Shown here piece after piece: positions 37,871 through 46,360 of a stretch of 64,000 nucleotides of DNA. A program made the position numbers and the translations under genes. Location of the stretch: positions 75,781 through 139,780 of the forward strand of contig NZ_JACGLT010000010.1 in NCBI RefSeq assembly GCF_014062315.1, in the 5' to 3' direction. Every line of letters starts with the position of its first letter. Within the stretch, counting starts at the first letter, position 1. This stretch comes from Gelidibacter maritimus (GTDB lineage: Bacteria > Bacteroidota > Bacteroidia > Flavobacteriales > Flavobacteriaceae). Under the pieces are notes generated by a model. The model was not told the DNA's origin and ran no database searches. It worked only from the letters and a program-made list of their open reading frames with translations.

Positions 37871-37905
37871 AAAGCAAGTTTATTTTAATAACTTGCTTTT
37901 TTTTT
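37871..37905 (+). terminator. Intrinsic terminator of fumC
   Basis: AAGCAAGTT...AACTTGCTT forms a hairpin followed by a run of more than eight T residues. Confidence 0.9.
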
Positions 37906-37940
37906 ACCTAATACGCAGTCAATTTATACAAAATAAAATT

Positions 37941-39179
37941 ATGTCCATACTCATTATCAATATCAAAGAGCTGATTCAAGTTAGAGAAAACAACGTGACC
38001 ATTGTCAAGGGAGCTGATATGAAAACGCTTCCAACCATTAAAAATGCCTATCTTATTATTGAGCATGATACCATAGTTGAATATGGTCCGATGTCAGATT
38101 ATGTTGATTATCAAGCTGAGGAGGTCATTGATGCCAATGGCAAGATGGTGCTTCCAGCATGGTGTGATTCCCATACCCATATTGTGTATGCAGGAGACCG
38201 ATCTCAGGAGTTCGTGGATCGTATCAATGGCTTATCATATGAAGAAATCGCTGAACGCGGCGGCGGTATTTTAAATTCCGCAGAAGTTCTACAGAATACT
38301 TCTGAAGAAGATCTTTATCAACAGTCACTCAAACGACTGAATCGGGTGATGCAATTGGGCACAGGCGCAGTTGAGATAAAATCGGGGTATGGCTTGACAG
38401 TTGAAGCCGAATTGAAAATGCTCCGCGTCATTAAACGACTGAAAAAGGAGTCTTTGGCCACTATCAAAAGCACTTTACTTGCTGCACATGCAGTTCCGAA
38501 GGAATTTAAAGACAATAAGCAAGGTTTTGTAGATCTCGTGGTTTCTGAAATGATTCCGGAAGTTGCCCAATCAAAACTTGCCGATTATATTGATGTCTTT
38601 TGTGAAAAAGGATATTTCGATTTGGAAGACACAGATAGAATTTTGAAAGCTGGGAAAGCAGTGGGACTCACGCCTAAAATCCATGTCAACCAATTCAATG
38701 CGTTTGGTGGCGTAGCTCTGGCTGTGGAGCATAAGGCTCTATCTGTAGACCATCTTGAGGAAATGAGATCAGAAGACATAGAGGTTTTGAAAAATAGCTC
38801 TACAATGCCCGTAGCGCTTCCCTCCTGCTCCTATTTCCTGAGCATTCCATATTCTCCAGCACGTCAGATTATTGATGCGGGTTTACCATTGGCATTGGCA
38901 ACAGATTATAATCCAGGTTCCACACCAAGTGGAAATATGAACTTTGTGGTAAGTACAGCGTGCATTAAATTAAGAATGACACCTGAAGAAGCTATCAATG
39001 CTGCTACTATCAATGGCGCTTATGCCATGGGTATTTCAAATCAGTATGGAAGTATCTGTAGAGGGAAAAAAGCTAATTTAATCATTACCAAAACTATTGA
39101 GAGTTATTATAACCTGCCTTATGCTTTTGGCGACAATCTTATTGACACGGTAATTATAAATGGTAAAGTATTGGAATAA
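37941..39179 (+). CDS. hutI: Imidazolonepropionase
   Basis: A 412-residue amidohydrolase of histidine breakdown that opens imidazolone propionate to N-formimino-glutamate. The metal motif HTHIVYAGDR (His78, His80) is followed by SYEEIAERGGGIL and later HVNQFNAFGG and ATDYNPGSTPSGNM, all typical of HutI. I start at MSILIIN, which matches the family length; earlier codons fall in the fumC terminator. HutH and HutU are not here, but HutG is encoded 1.1 kb downstream. Confidence 0.94.
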   Translation: MSILIINIKELIQVRENNVTIVKGADMKTLPTIKNAYLIIEHDTIVEYGPMSDYVDYQAEEVIDANGKMVLPAWCDSHTHIVYAGDRSQEFVDRINGLSYEEIAERGGGILNSAEVLQNTSEEDLYQQSLKRLNRVMQLGTGAVEIKSGYGLTVEAELKMLRVIKRLKKESLATIKSTLLAAHAVPKEFKDNKQGFVDLVVSEMIPEVAQSKLADYIDVFCEKGYFDLEDTDRILKAGKAVGLTPKIHVNQFNAFGGVALAVEHKALSVDHLEEMRSEDIEVLKNSSTMPVALPSCSYFLSIPYSPARQIIDAGLPLALATDYNPGSTPSGNMNFVVSTACIKLRMTPEEAINAATINGAYAMGISNQYGSICRGKKANLIITKTIESYYNLPYAFGDNLIDTVIINGKVLE

Positions 39180-39220
39180 TTAAGTCTCATCATACGGTTT
39201 TATCTATTTTTCATACCATA

Positions 39221-39255
39221 AAAAAACCCGAAAATCATTAGATTTTCGGGTTTTT
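39221..39255. terminator. Bidirectional intrinsic terminator
   Basis: AACCCGAAAATC / GATTTTCGGGTT is flanked by A and T runs, between hutI and a convergent gene. Confidence 0.9.
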
Positions 39256-39277
39256 CTTTATATCAAATAATCTATAA

Positions 39278-40162
39278 TTATTCTAATGTGAATTCTGTAG
39301 TAGACACCAACTCTTTCTTGTTGAAAATATTTACCACGTATCTACCTTTCGAAAAATCACCATTTGGAGATACAAATTCACAAATATTAAGATTTCTATT
39401 TTCGTAATTAAACTTGCTTACCAAACTATAATTTAATACTGTTTCATCAAATTGAATCTGCTCATTGGCGCCTAAAACGTTATCATTCGGATCTAAAACC
39501 TGAACATACAGCTCTTTATCACCAGCACCTACTAAAGTGTTCTTTGCAACTGTATAACACAATCTGATTTTATCACTTCGACGCGCTCTTTCGGTCGGGA
39601 TCAGTTTTCCAGAATTTCTCTCAATCACACCAAATGCTTTTAATCCTACCGTTTGTAAAACCGCAGCATTTTCAACCACAGTTGCCAACTCTGTATTTTG
39701 GACCAATAGTGAATCTGTAAACATTGTACGTTCAGCTAATCTTACATTTGTACTATCCAAAGAGGTTGCCAATAACGAGTTTTCAATTTTTAACTTATCA
39801 TTTTCAGCTAAAAGAGTATTCATTTCTTCTTGTAATGATCGGTATTTCTTTCTGAAGCTCATTAAACTGTTTACACTGTTTTGAGATATTTTCAAAGAAT
39901 CCATTAAACCTTGAATTCTATTTCTGGCTTCTGCTAAATCTTCATTTGCGACTTTATTTTCTCCAATGGCAATATCATACTGTTTTGCCATATTACTTAA
40001 ATCGTTCATAACCAACTGCTTCTCTTTGGTTAACTCAGCTTCATTTTGTTTTTTATCATTATATAATTTTGAGGTATAAAAGCCTGTTCCGATAAACAAG
40101 GCCAATAAAATCCCCAAGGCAATCTTTAATCCGGTATTTTTGTTACTGTTTGAACTTTCCAT
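39278..40162 (-). CDS. Membrane-anchored coiled-coil protein with C-terminal beta domain
   Basis: A 294-residue protein. A single N-terminal membrane helix (about 12-30) is followed by a long coiled coil (about 35-170, Lys/Glu/Leu/Asn heptads) and a compact beta-rich domain (about 175-294, with KIRLCYTVAKNTLVGAGDKE). It looks periplasmic. Close relatives occur in Flavobacteriaceae as hypotheticals, sometimes misnamed SMC-like because of the coiled coil. It sits between hutI and hutG but on the opposite strand, so it is not part of histidine breakdown. Confidence 0.75.
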   Translation of the reverse strand: MESSNSNKNTGLKIALGILLALFIGTGFYTSKLYNDKKQNEAELTKEKQLVMNDLSNMAKQYDIAIGENKVANEDLAEARNRIQGLMDSLKISQNSVNSLMSFRKKYRSLQEEMNTLLAENDKLKIENSLLATSLDSTNVRLAERTMFTDSLLVQNTELATVVENAAVLQTVGLKAFGVIERNSGKLIPTERARRSDKIRLCYTVAKNTLVGAGDKELYVQVLDPNDNVLGANEQIQFDETVLNYSLVSKFNYENRNLNICEFVSPNGDFSKGRYVVNIFNKKELVSTTEFTLE

Positions 40163-40207
40163 AAGTTTTGTTTTAGTTATTGATACTTAAATTAACACTG
40201 GTTTTGT

Positions 40208-40215
40208 TATTTTTG
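40208..40215 (+). promoter_or_regulatory. Bacteroidota -7 box for hutG
   Basis: TATTTTTG lies 61 bp upstream of the hutG start. Confidence 0.45.
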
Positions 40216-40251
40216 ATTATTGGAAAAAATTATGATGTAATTTTAATACAT

Positions 40252-40259
40252 CAAATGTA
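40252..40259 (-). promoter_or_regulatory. Bacteroidota -7 box for the coiled-coil gene
   Basis: TACATTTG on the minus strand lies 89 bp upstream of the coiled-coil start. It is placed so that its transcript would run back over the hutG promoter. Confidence 0.4.
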
Positions 40260-40276
40260 AAATTAAATTCTCAAAA

Positions 40277-41311
40277 ATGGAGAAACTTGTTCTATTTAAT
40301 AAAAATGATTTAGATAAATTACTTATAAAAAGAGCTAATGAATCCAAATTTGGAGAACATGTCCAATTACTTTCCAATTCTACCCATATATACGATTCGC
40401 TAACATCTTTGGACGTTGACTACGTTATATTTGGAATTCCGGAAGATGTAGGTGTGTTTGCAAACTATGGAAATCGAGGTGCAGCCAAGGCCTGGGAAGC
40501 AACTCTAAAGGTTTTGTTAAACATTCAAAGTAATAGATTTACAAATGTAAAAAAAGTCCTCATTCTTGGTCATTTAGACTTCTCCAAAGAAATGGACAAG
40601 ATTGATAAATATGATGCAAACGACAAAAAACACATCGAAAAAGCAAGAAAACTTACTGAAAAGATAGACAAGCATGTTACCGATCTCGTTTATCAAATTG
40701 TGCGTTCAGGGAAAAAGCCAATTGTTATTGGTGGCGGACATAATAATGCTTATGGTAATTTAAAAGGTAGCTCATTGGCTTTTAAAAAACCAATTAATGT
40801 CGTTAATTTTGACGCTCATTCTGATTTTAGACGAGAGGAAGGCAGACATAGTGGCAATGGATTCAGTTACGCATTTGCTGAAGGTTTCTTGAAGAACTAT
40901 TTTATTTTCGGCCTGCATGAAAATTATACTTCCGATCATATTTTTAAGATCTTAGACCGATTTAAAGCATTACAATTCAATACCTTCGAAGCTTTAACCA
41001 TTAGAAAAGACAAAAAGTTTAAAGCGGAATTGTCGCGCGCTGCAAAGCATGTGGCCGACAAACCTTTTGGAGTCGAGTTAGATTGTGATGCCATTCAGTA
41101 TATTCCAAGCAGTGCCATGACACCAAGCGGTTTCAGTATCAAAAGAGCTCGAACTTATGTGAACTATTTCGGACAACAAAAAAATGTTGTTTATTTACAT
41201 ATTTGTGAAGCAGCGCCAACACCGGAGACAGAGACTATTGTGGGCAAACTCATTACCTATTTAATTACCGATTTTATGAGGGCAAACCAATCAAGTTATG
41301 AAACAAAATAA
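40277..41311 (+). CDS. hutG: Formimidoylglutamase (arginase/ureohydrolase family)
   Basis: A 344-residue manganese ureohydrolase. Metal ligands are visible as His155 in GGGHN, Asp179/His181/Asp183 in FDAHSDF and Asp269/Asp271 in ELDCDAIQY. The first motif reads GGGHN rather than GGDHS, as in the HutG-like subgroup. With hutI nearby, formimidoylglutamase (formiminoglutamate to glutamate plus formamide) is the most likely reaction; agmatinase or arginase are alternatives. The next small membrane gene overlaps its 3' end by 14 bp. Confidence 0.85.
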   Translation: MEKLVLFNKNDLDKLLIKRANESKFGEHVQLLSNSTHIYDSLTSLDVDYVIFGIPEDVGVFANYGNRGAAKAWEATLKVLLNIQSNRFTNVKKVLILGHLDFSKEMDKIDKYDANDKKHIEKARKLTEKIDKHVTDLVYQIVRSGKKPIVIGGGHNNAYGNLKGSSLAFKKPINVVNFDAHSDFRREEGRHSGNGFSYAFAEGFLKNYFIFGLHENYTSDHIFKILDRFKALQFNTFEALTIRKDKKFKAELSRAAKHVADKPFGVELDCDAIQYIPSSAMTPSGFSIKRARTYVNYFGQQKNVVYLHICEAAPTPETETIVGKLITYLITDFMRANQSSYETK

Positions 41312-41588
41312 ACAATATCGTATCGATTTATGGTTATTTATAGGCAGTATCTCAGTTTTACTGTACCTCTTATTTATGAACCTTATGTTTGAAGATTCAG
41401 GTAGTAACACTTTCAAAGCAATTATGGAGTGGATTACAATTCCGATATTTATTATGGGGGCTTTTATCCCTCTAGTTGTAATTTTTAGGTTTATTGTAAA
41501 AAAAACCGTCAGCACTTCATTGGCAATCTTAACTTTACTCTTTTCATTATTGGCTGCAGTAATGATCGGATATACCACATTGGCTTAG
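41298..41588 (+). CDS. Small membrane protein, three helices
   Basis: A 96-residue protein with three hydrophobic segments (about 10-28, 42-64 and 72-94) and no soluble domain. Its start overlaps the end of hutG by 14 bp, which implies translational coupling. It resembles none of the families I know, and its link to histidine metabolism is only positional. Confidence 0.68.
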   Translation: MKQNKQYRIDLWLFIGSISVLLYLLFMNLMFEDSGSNTFKAIMEWITIPIFIMGAFIPLVVIFRFIVKKTVSTSLAILTLLFSLLAAVMIGYTTLA

Positions 41589-41643
41589 TTCTTTTAAACT
41601 CAGAAATCAACAACCTAACATGTTCATCCACTGGTGTTGGAAC

Positions 41644-43338
41644 TTAGTTTCCTACCGACCTCAAAGAATCAATCTCACGTTGCAATTTTTCGATTTCATC
41701 AGCGTTGGCATTGACTTTAGGAATGGATTGGATGGAATCTATAACTCTTTGAACATCCGCGTCTGTTGGCACGGTGGTTTCATTATAATAGTACCCGATT
41801 CCTTCACTTGCTCTCCAAGCTTCATTTAACTCATCGTATACGGTTTTGTCCCACTGACTTGGATGTTTGACATCAATCCAGATCACATTCCGATATTCAC
41901 TGTCCACCAAAGCCAAATCAGGGGTTGCCGAACCGTCAAACTTTTGTGAATCGGCTTGTACGGCTGATACCGTTCCTAAGAAAAACATGCGCCGGCGTCC
42001 GGCAATATCTTTAATATACGGCCTGAACTCTACCGGCTTATTCACTGACCAGTCGTATTCCTTTCGCGATTCAATAATTTTTAATGGCATAGCAGATACG
42101 CCGGCATAACCTTGCTTTTTAGCTGCGTGATCATAATAATAAAGTTGATCAGTGCCATCTGCCGGCACAAAAACACTATAAGTTAAACTGGTACGTTCAT
42201 CGCCAATCGGTTCCAATCCAAACCAATGGTACAAACCGCTATAAGCCTTGGCATCAACGTCTTCAAAATTAAAATCGGTTACAAAAGGTTGTTCATTTTG
42301 GTCATCGGGCATATCCGGAATTTTTACAGCAGTTTGCATTTTCCATGGCAGAGGATCTGTAAATCCTCCCAAAAACTTTAAGGACTCTGCTTGCAAGCGC
42401 GATATATTTTCTGATAAGGTATTTTGTTTGGTCAAAAACGGATGGTTTTTCATTTCCTCAGGACTGATATAAGTGCCTTTTCCAATCAAGACGCGCTCCA
42501 AATAGTCGTTAAAATCGTGCTTTCCACTATCAATGATCATCACCCCACCAAAAGTTGGATAAGGAAAAAAGAAACCCTTCCACTTGATTAAACTGACTAC
42601 TTCCACCCAATTTCCAGAGTCGTTCTTCATATAAAAGGTGTCACCGGGCTCCATGGTAAACAACTGAAAAATATTGAAGCGCTGCACCACCGCATTGTAG
42701 GTATTACGACTGAATTTTAAGGATTCGCCAATCGAGAAGGTCACTGGAATCCGATTCTCATTTGAAAACCTCGGAAATGGCGACGTACTGGAAACAGAAA
42801 AAATCTCCTCCGTATTCTCACTAATTTGCTGCATGGTGTATTTCTCGGAAGGCTGGATGGCCATTGTCCATCTGTTCTCATTATCTATTCTTACCAAATG
42901 AGGCAAAGACACATCTTTTGTTTCTCCAACCGACTCATTGGCCATAGAAAAGATATTGCGTAATGGTTGGATGCGTTCGTTTTGTGTCAATGGCAATTCG
43001 TTGATTTCAACTCTATTCAAGTTATTGAAAACATTATAGGTTTTCATATAATCATACATTTTAAAATGCCAACCTACTACATAAAGCAACCCAAGAAACA
43101 GAATTAAAAGTCCTAAGATTCCTAAACGGCGCCCCACACCAACGGCATTTCTAAACTTTCGCAGCCCAAAAAATAAGACCAGACCAATAAAGAGAATTAT
43201 AAAAATATATTTTCTAATGAATAACAAAAATGGTTGGTAATCGTCCCGAAGAAAAAACAACAAGATTATTAAAACCAAGGCACTAATGATGGTGATGGTT
43301 TTTTGTCTTGATCCTTTATTCCAATAGTTCTTTATCAT
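41644..43338 (-). CDS. Large membrane protein, last gene of the AAA+ cluster
   Basis: A 564-residue protein. Three closely spaced hydrophobic helices (about 13-30, 41-60 and 72-92) are followed by a soluble domain of about 470 residues that I cannot assign. It includes aromatic-rich beta segments (WVEVVSLIKWKGFFFPYPTF, YSGLYHWFGLEPIG) and ends in a short coiled coil (DEIEKLQREIDSL). The large domain is probably extracytoplasmic or lies on one membrane face. It is preceded by a GGTTGTC heptamer array 14 bp before the start codon. The same orientation and spacing as the six upstream genes suggest one functional unit. Confidence 0.75.
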   Translation of the reverse strand: MIKNYWNKGSRQKTITIISALVLIILLFFLRDDYQPFLLFIRKYIFIILFIGLVLFFGLRKFRNAVGVGRRLGILGLLILFLGLLYVVGWHFKMYDYMKTYNVFNNLNRVEINELPLTQNERIQPLRNIFSMANESVGETKDVSLPHLVRIDNENRWTMAIQPSEKYTMQQISENTEEIFSVSSTSPFPRFSNENRIPVTFSIGESLKFSRNTYNAVVQRFNIFQLFTMEPGDTFYMKNDSGNWVEVVSLIKWKGFFFPYPTFGGVMIIDSGKHDFNDYLERVLIGKGTYISPEEMKNHPFLTKQNTLSENISRLQAESLKFLGGFTDPLPWKMQTAVKIPDMPDDQNEQPFVTDFNFEDVDAKAYSGLYHWFGLEPIGDERTSLTYSVFVPADGTDQLYYYDHAAKKQGYAGVSAMPLKIIESRKEYDWSVNKPVEFRPYIKDIAGRRRMFFLGTVSAVQADSQKFDGSATPDLALVDSEYRNVIWIDVKHPSQWDKTVYDELNEAWRASEGIGYYYNETTVPTDADVQRVIDSIQSIPKVNANADEIEKLQREIDSLRSVGN

Positions 43339-43352
43339 AGTGTTCTGTTGTG

Positions 43353-43386
43353 GGTTGTCGGTTGTCGGTTGTCGGTTGTCGGTTGT
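43353..43386. repeat. GGTTGTC heptamer tandem array (copy 1)
   Basis: Four full GGTTGTC units plus one partial, immediately upstream of the 564-residue gene (14 bp from its ATG). The same array occurs at 46298-46331. Confidence 0.9.
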
Positions 43387-43442
43387 TAAGATAATAATGA
43401 ATTGTTAATCAAAAATCGCCATTCAAAAATCGTAAATCCCAT

Positions 43443-43967
43443 TTACATTAATCCTTTATCTTTCAATCGCTCTCTAGCGCTCTTTTTTGGTGGCTGTGGT
43501 TCTTCTTCAATTTCTTTTTTGGCTTCTTCCACCACTTTTGGTTCTCTTGAAGTGATATCCTTAACAAAATCCTTGCTTTGTTCTATGGCATGATCAAATT
43601 TTTCTTCTAAATTTTCACTATGGGCATCGATAACTTTTTCGGATTTTAAAACAAATCCTCCAATATAAGTTCCCAAGAGCGTCCCGACAATACTTGAGGC
43701 AAATACGGAGATTGTTGCAATATCAATCGGAATCAAAAAGCGCGCAATTAAAATTGCAACCAGAAAAATCATGGCAATAAATACCAAACGTAAAATAAAT
43801 TTTTGCTGATACAGAAAGCCCGTGGGATCATTTGGTGACATTTGGAGTTTTTTGGAATACATCATTTTATTGAAAAAGCGATACATCCCGTTACCTGTAG
43901 ATTCTCTCCAATAAAGGAGGATTCCGAATAGAATTGAGCCGATGAAAACGATGATCTCTAAGGTCAT
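43443..43967 (-). CDS. Membrane protein with charged C-terminal tail
   Basis: A 174-residue protein with three hydrophobic segments (about 2-20, 57-78 and 82-106). A cytosolic acidic/basic tail (about 110-174) follows, containing KEIEEEPQPPKKSARERLK. I do not recognise the family. It lies between the DUF6638-like gene and the 564-residue membrane protein and is oriented the same way; the tail could be the docking site for the soluble partners. Confidence 0.75.
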   Translation of the reverse strand: MTLEIIVFIGSILFGILLYWRESTGNGMYRFFNKMMYSKKLQMSPNDPTGFLYQQKFILRLVFIAMIFLVAILIARFLIPIDIATISVFASSIVGTLLGTYIGGFVLKSEKVIDAHSENLEEKFDHAIEQSKDFVKDITSREPKVVEEAKKEIEEEPQPPKKSARERLKDKGLM

Positions 43968-44353
43968 TTTTTTTAGTTTTTATAAATTAAACTCCTTCTA
44001 AAGGAGAAGGATTATGCTTTCAAAGCGAAGAAGAGTTCGTTAATATCTATTTTGATTGTTTTGATATAATTACGAATAAACCCTTCCTTCTTCAGGCTCT
44101 ATACTGAGCCTAAATCCACCTTCCCTTTCATTCAAGGGAAGGATTTTTTTAATAATCGTTATCTCAAAATTTCTCCTCCTTAAAAGGAAGAGTGGATTCA
44201 TCCCGAGAAAACGGGGTAAAGACGAGGTGGTTGACCTATTCTTCATTTAAAAGGCTTTCTCTCTGATTTAATCCAAATTCAATTCGACAAACGCAATGAA
44301 CATGTAAAGAAAACTTGAAACTATTCACCTCCCTTAAAATTAGTCTAAAAAAT
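43968..44353. other. Repeat-rich spacer in the AAA+ cluster
   Basis: A 386-bp spacer without a gene. It holds several short hairpins (CTCCTTCTAAAGGAGAAGG around 43991; CCTTCCCTTTCATTCAAGGG around 44118). It also holds a dispersed segment (44187-44234) found again at 48432-48479. The pieces look like degenerate copies of an intergenic repeat element. Confidence 0.55.
44187..44234. repeat. Dispersed intergenic repeat, segment 1 (copy A)
   Basis: A 48-bp segment containing GTGGATTCATCCCGAGAAAA that matches 48432-48479 with about four mismatches. Both copies are in spacers of the same gene cluster. Confidence 0.85.
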
Positions 44354-45589
44354 TTATATATTGTTACGAATCGTTGCAATCACCCAATCTTTCAGCGAAT
44401 CATCCCAATTTCTATACTTTTCATAAAACTGTTCTTTGTCATACCAATACAGGAACAAAACATCTAAAGACGAAATATTTACCAACAATTTCCAAATCAA
44501 ATCCTGATGTTTTGCATTTAAGGACGAATGTGGCTTTTGCAAGGCTTCAAAAAGTTCCTCATCGACAGTATCTGCTAATTTATATTGATTGCTGACTTCC
44601 ATTTTTTCAAGATACAATTCCACGCTCATCACTCTTTTCCGATCCTCAATAGGCAATTTGTTCAAGTATCCTTTGAATAATACCTTATCATCCAAAATAT
44701 CCTTAATGGGATGTTGCGTTTCTTGTAAAAATTGCGAAAACATGAACTTTTTAATCCGCTCATAGCGCGCGGTCTTAACCACGTCATCCAAATTATATTC
44801 AATAATCAGATGGTCGCGTAACTTGTCTAACAACTCAGGCTGTGAAATGTGATAAATCAATACGTCATGAGAGGTATCCTTAATGGCTTCCTTATGCCAC
44901 TTTTCATCTTCAAAAACCACAATGGGCGTAATGAAATCACGCAAAACATACACACCTCCAAAAGCCTTCGTGTAAAAAGAGTCCGTAGTAAAATATAGTT
45001 CTTTAAGGTCCAAATTCCGGTGTCTTAAGTCGCCATAAGTTTTTGCTGAATTCAACAAGCGTTGGTGCAGATTTTCGTCAATAAAATTATGTCCTTGTTT
45101 AAACCTGTCGATCAACTCAAACTGTTGTTTTTGTATTTTATTAAGATTGTTGATCAGTTTAAAGCTAATGGAGATATCCTTGTATTTCAGCACGTCCAAA
45201 GGTTCATAAAAAGCATCAATAAATTGATCAAAGTCAACGCAAATAGCACAGTCTCTGGTAATATCATTAATTATATCACCATGAGTTCTGAAAATCAATT
45301 GCATCATCTCCCGATCAAACGTATGAAATGGCATATACACCGGTTTTCCTTTTTGTAATGGTGTAATGATAATGGCATTCGGATTGGCCTCTCCATTATT
45401 CAGATAATGGATTACCTTTTTTTCTTCAGCAATTTCAGGGCTCCAACCCAAGCCGTCGATTGAAAAACTTGTGAGTTTTGTTTCAGTCAACCCCAAAATT
45501 TTTAGACATTGATTATAGCGCTCTACCAATTTCCCACTGATAGGGATGAGATCGTTTCTAAATAATTGTGCTGTTTTTAGTTTTTCCAT
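44354..45589 (-). CDS. DUF6638-like soluble protein
   Basis: A soluble protein of about 411 residues, starting MEKLKTAQLFRNDLIPISGK. An ATG 48 bp further upstream would add a weak extension (start 45637). It is helical, with no signal or membrane segment. Characteristic stretches are TSFSIDGLGWSPEIAEE and PVYMPFHTFDREMMQLIF. I place it tentatively in the DUF6638 family of Bacteroidota, from memory; no function is established. It lies between the Nudix and small membrane genes in the AAA+ cluster. Confidence 0.7.
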   Translation of the reverse strand: MEKLKTAQLFRNDLIPISGKLVERYNQCLKILGLTETKLTSFSIDGLGWSPEIAEEKKVIHYLNNGEANPNAIIITPLQKGKPVYMPFHTFDREMMQLIFRTHGDIINDITRDCAICVDFDQFIDAFYEPLDVLKYKDISISFKLINNLNKIQKQQFELIDRFKQGHNFIDENLHQRLLNSAKTYGDLRHRNLDLKELYFTTDSFYTKAFGGVYVLRDFITPIVVFEDEKWHKEAIKDTSHDVLIYHISQPELLDKLRDHLIIEYNLDDVVKTARYERIKKFMFSQFLQETQHPIKDILDDKVLFKGYLNKLPIEDRKRVMSVELYLEKMEVSNQYKLADTVDEELFEALQKPHSSLNAKHQDLIWKLLVNISSLDVLFLYWYDKEQFYEKYRNWDDSLKDWVIATIRNNI

Positions 45590-45700
45590 ATCATTTCCCA
45601 CAAAGGTGGGAATCTCTTTATTTTTTCCGATATTCATTTGCTGCCTGCTTCTACATGATTTTCAAAAAAAGCGGATGTGCAGGCTCGTTTTTCTTTGTTC

Positions 45701-46288
45701 TTAATGCTTAATTAAATTATTTATCTGAGCATATTGCAACAAAATAATAGTTTTGGCGTCCCGAATTTCTCCAGACTCTATCATTTCCAAGGCTCTGGTA
45801 AACGGTATTTCCATAACTTCAATTTCTTCATGTTCACTTGCCAATCCGCCACCTTCACTGACTTTCATATCTTCAGAATATGGTGCCACATACAAATACA
45901 TCTTTTCGGTTAAGGCTCCAGGTGACATATATGTTTCGATCACCTTTTTAACATCCCTTACCTTATATCCAACCTCTTCTTCTACTTCTCTAATTATTGT
46001 AGATTCCGGCAAATCATTATCATCTATAGCACCAGCACAGACTTCAATGGACATCGCTTCGTCTTTATTGGTATGGTAAATTGGCATCCTAAATTGGTTT
46101 GTCAATATAATAGTCCCTTTTTCAATATTGTATAATAAAATCCCAGTACCATGCCCACGATCATAGCTTTCTCTCGAAACGCGTTTCCATGTGCCATCTT
46201 TAAACCGGTAATCATAATTGATCTCCAGTAGAGTAGCCCAAGCTTTGGAAAGTGTTTTATAGATGATGTTTTTTATGTTTTTTGACAT
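45701..46288 (-). CDS. nudK: Nudix hydrolase, NudK-like (GDP-mannose pyrophosphatase type)
   Basis: A 195-residue Nudix protein. The Nudix helix ends in REVEEEVGY, and the surrounding pattern (AGAIDDNDLPES before it, TYMSPGALTEKMYLYVAPYS after it, ALEMIESGEIRDAKT near the end) matches NudK, which hydrolyses GDP-mannose. Other nucleotide sugars or ADP-ribose cannot be excluded. It is 66 bp downstream of the AAA+ ATPase gene, with a heptamer repeat array 9 bp before its start, and it forms part of the unexplained cluster. Confidence 0.87.
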   Translation of the reverse strand: MSKNIKNIIYKTLSKAWATLLEINYDYRFKDGTWKRVSRESYDRGHGTGILLYNIEKGTIILTNQFRMPIYHTNKDEAMSIEVCAGAIDDNDLPESTIIREVEEEVGYKVRDVKKVIETYMSPGALTEKMYLYVAPYSEDMKVSEGGGLASEHEEIEVMEIPFTRALEMIESGEIRDAKTIILLQYAQINNLIKH

Positions 46289-46297
46289 TGTTTTTGA

Positions 46298-46331
46298 GTT
46301 GTCGGTTGTCGGTTGTCGGTTGTCGGTTGTC
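46298..46331. repeat. GGTTGTC heptamer tandem array (copy 2)
   Basis: One partial plus four full GGTTGTC units, 9 bp upstream of the Nudix start codon; equal in unit and length to the array at 43353-43386. Confidence 0.9.
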
Positions 46332-46360
46332 TAAATTTCAAAAAAATCACTAATTAGTCC

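Noticed and set aside
43353-46331. The GGTTGTC arrays as a CRISPR array
   Set aside because: The units are 7 bp and directly abutting with no spacers, so they are simple tandem repeats.
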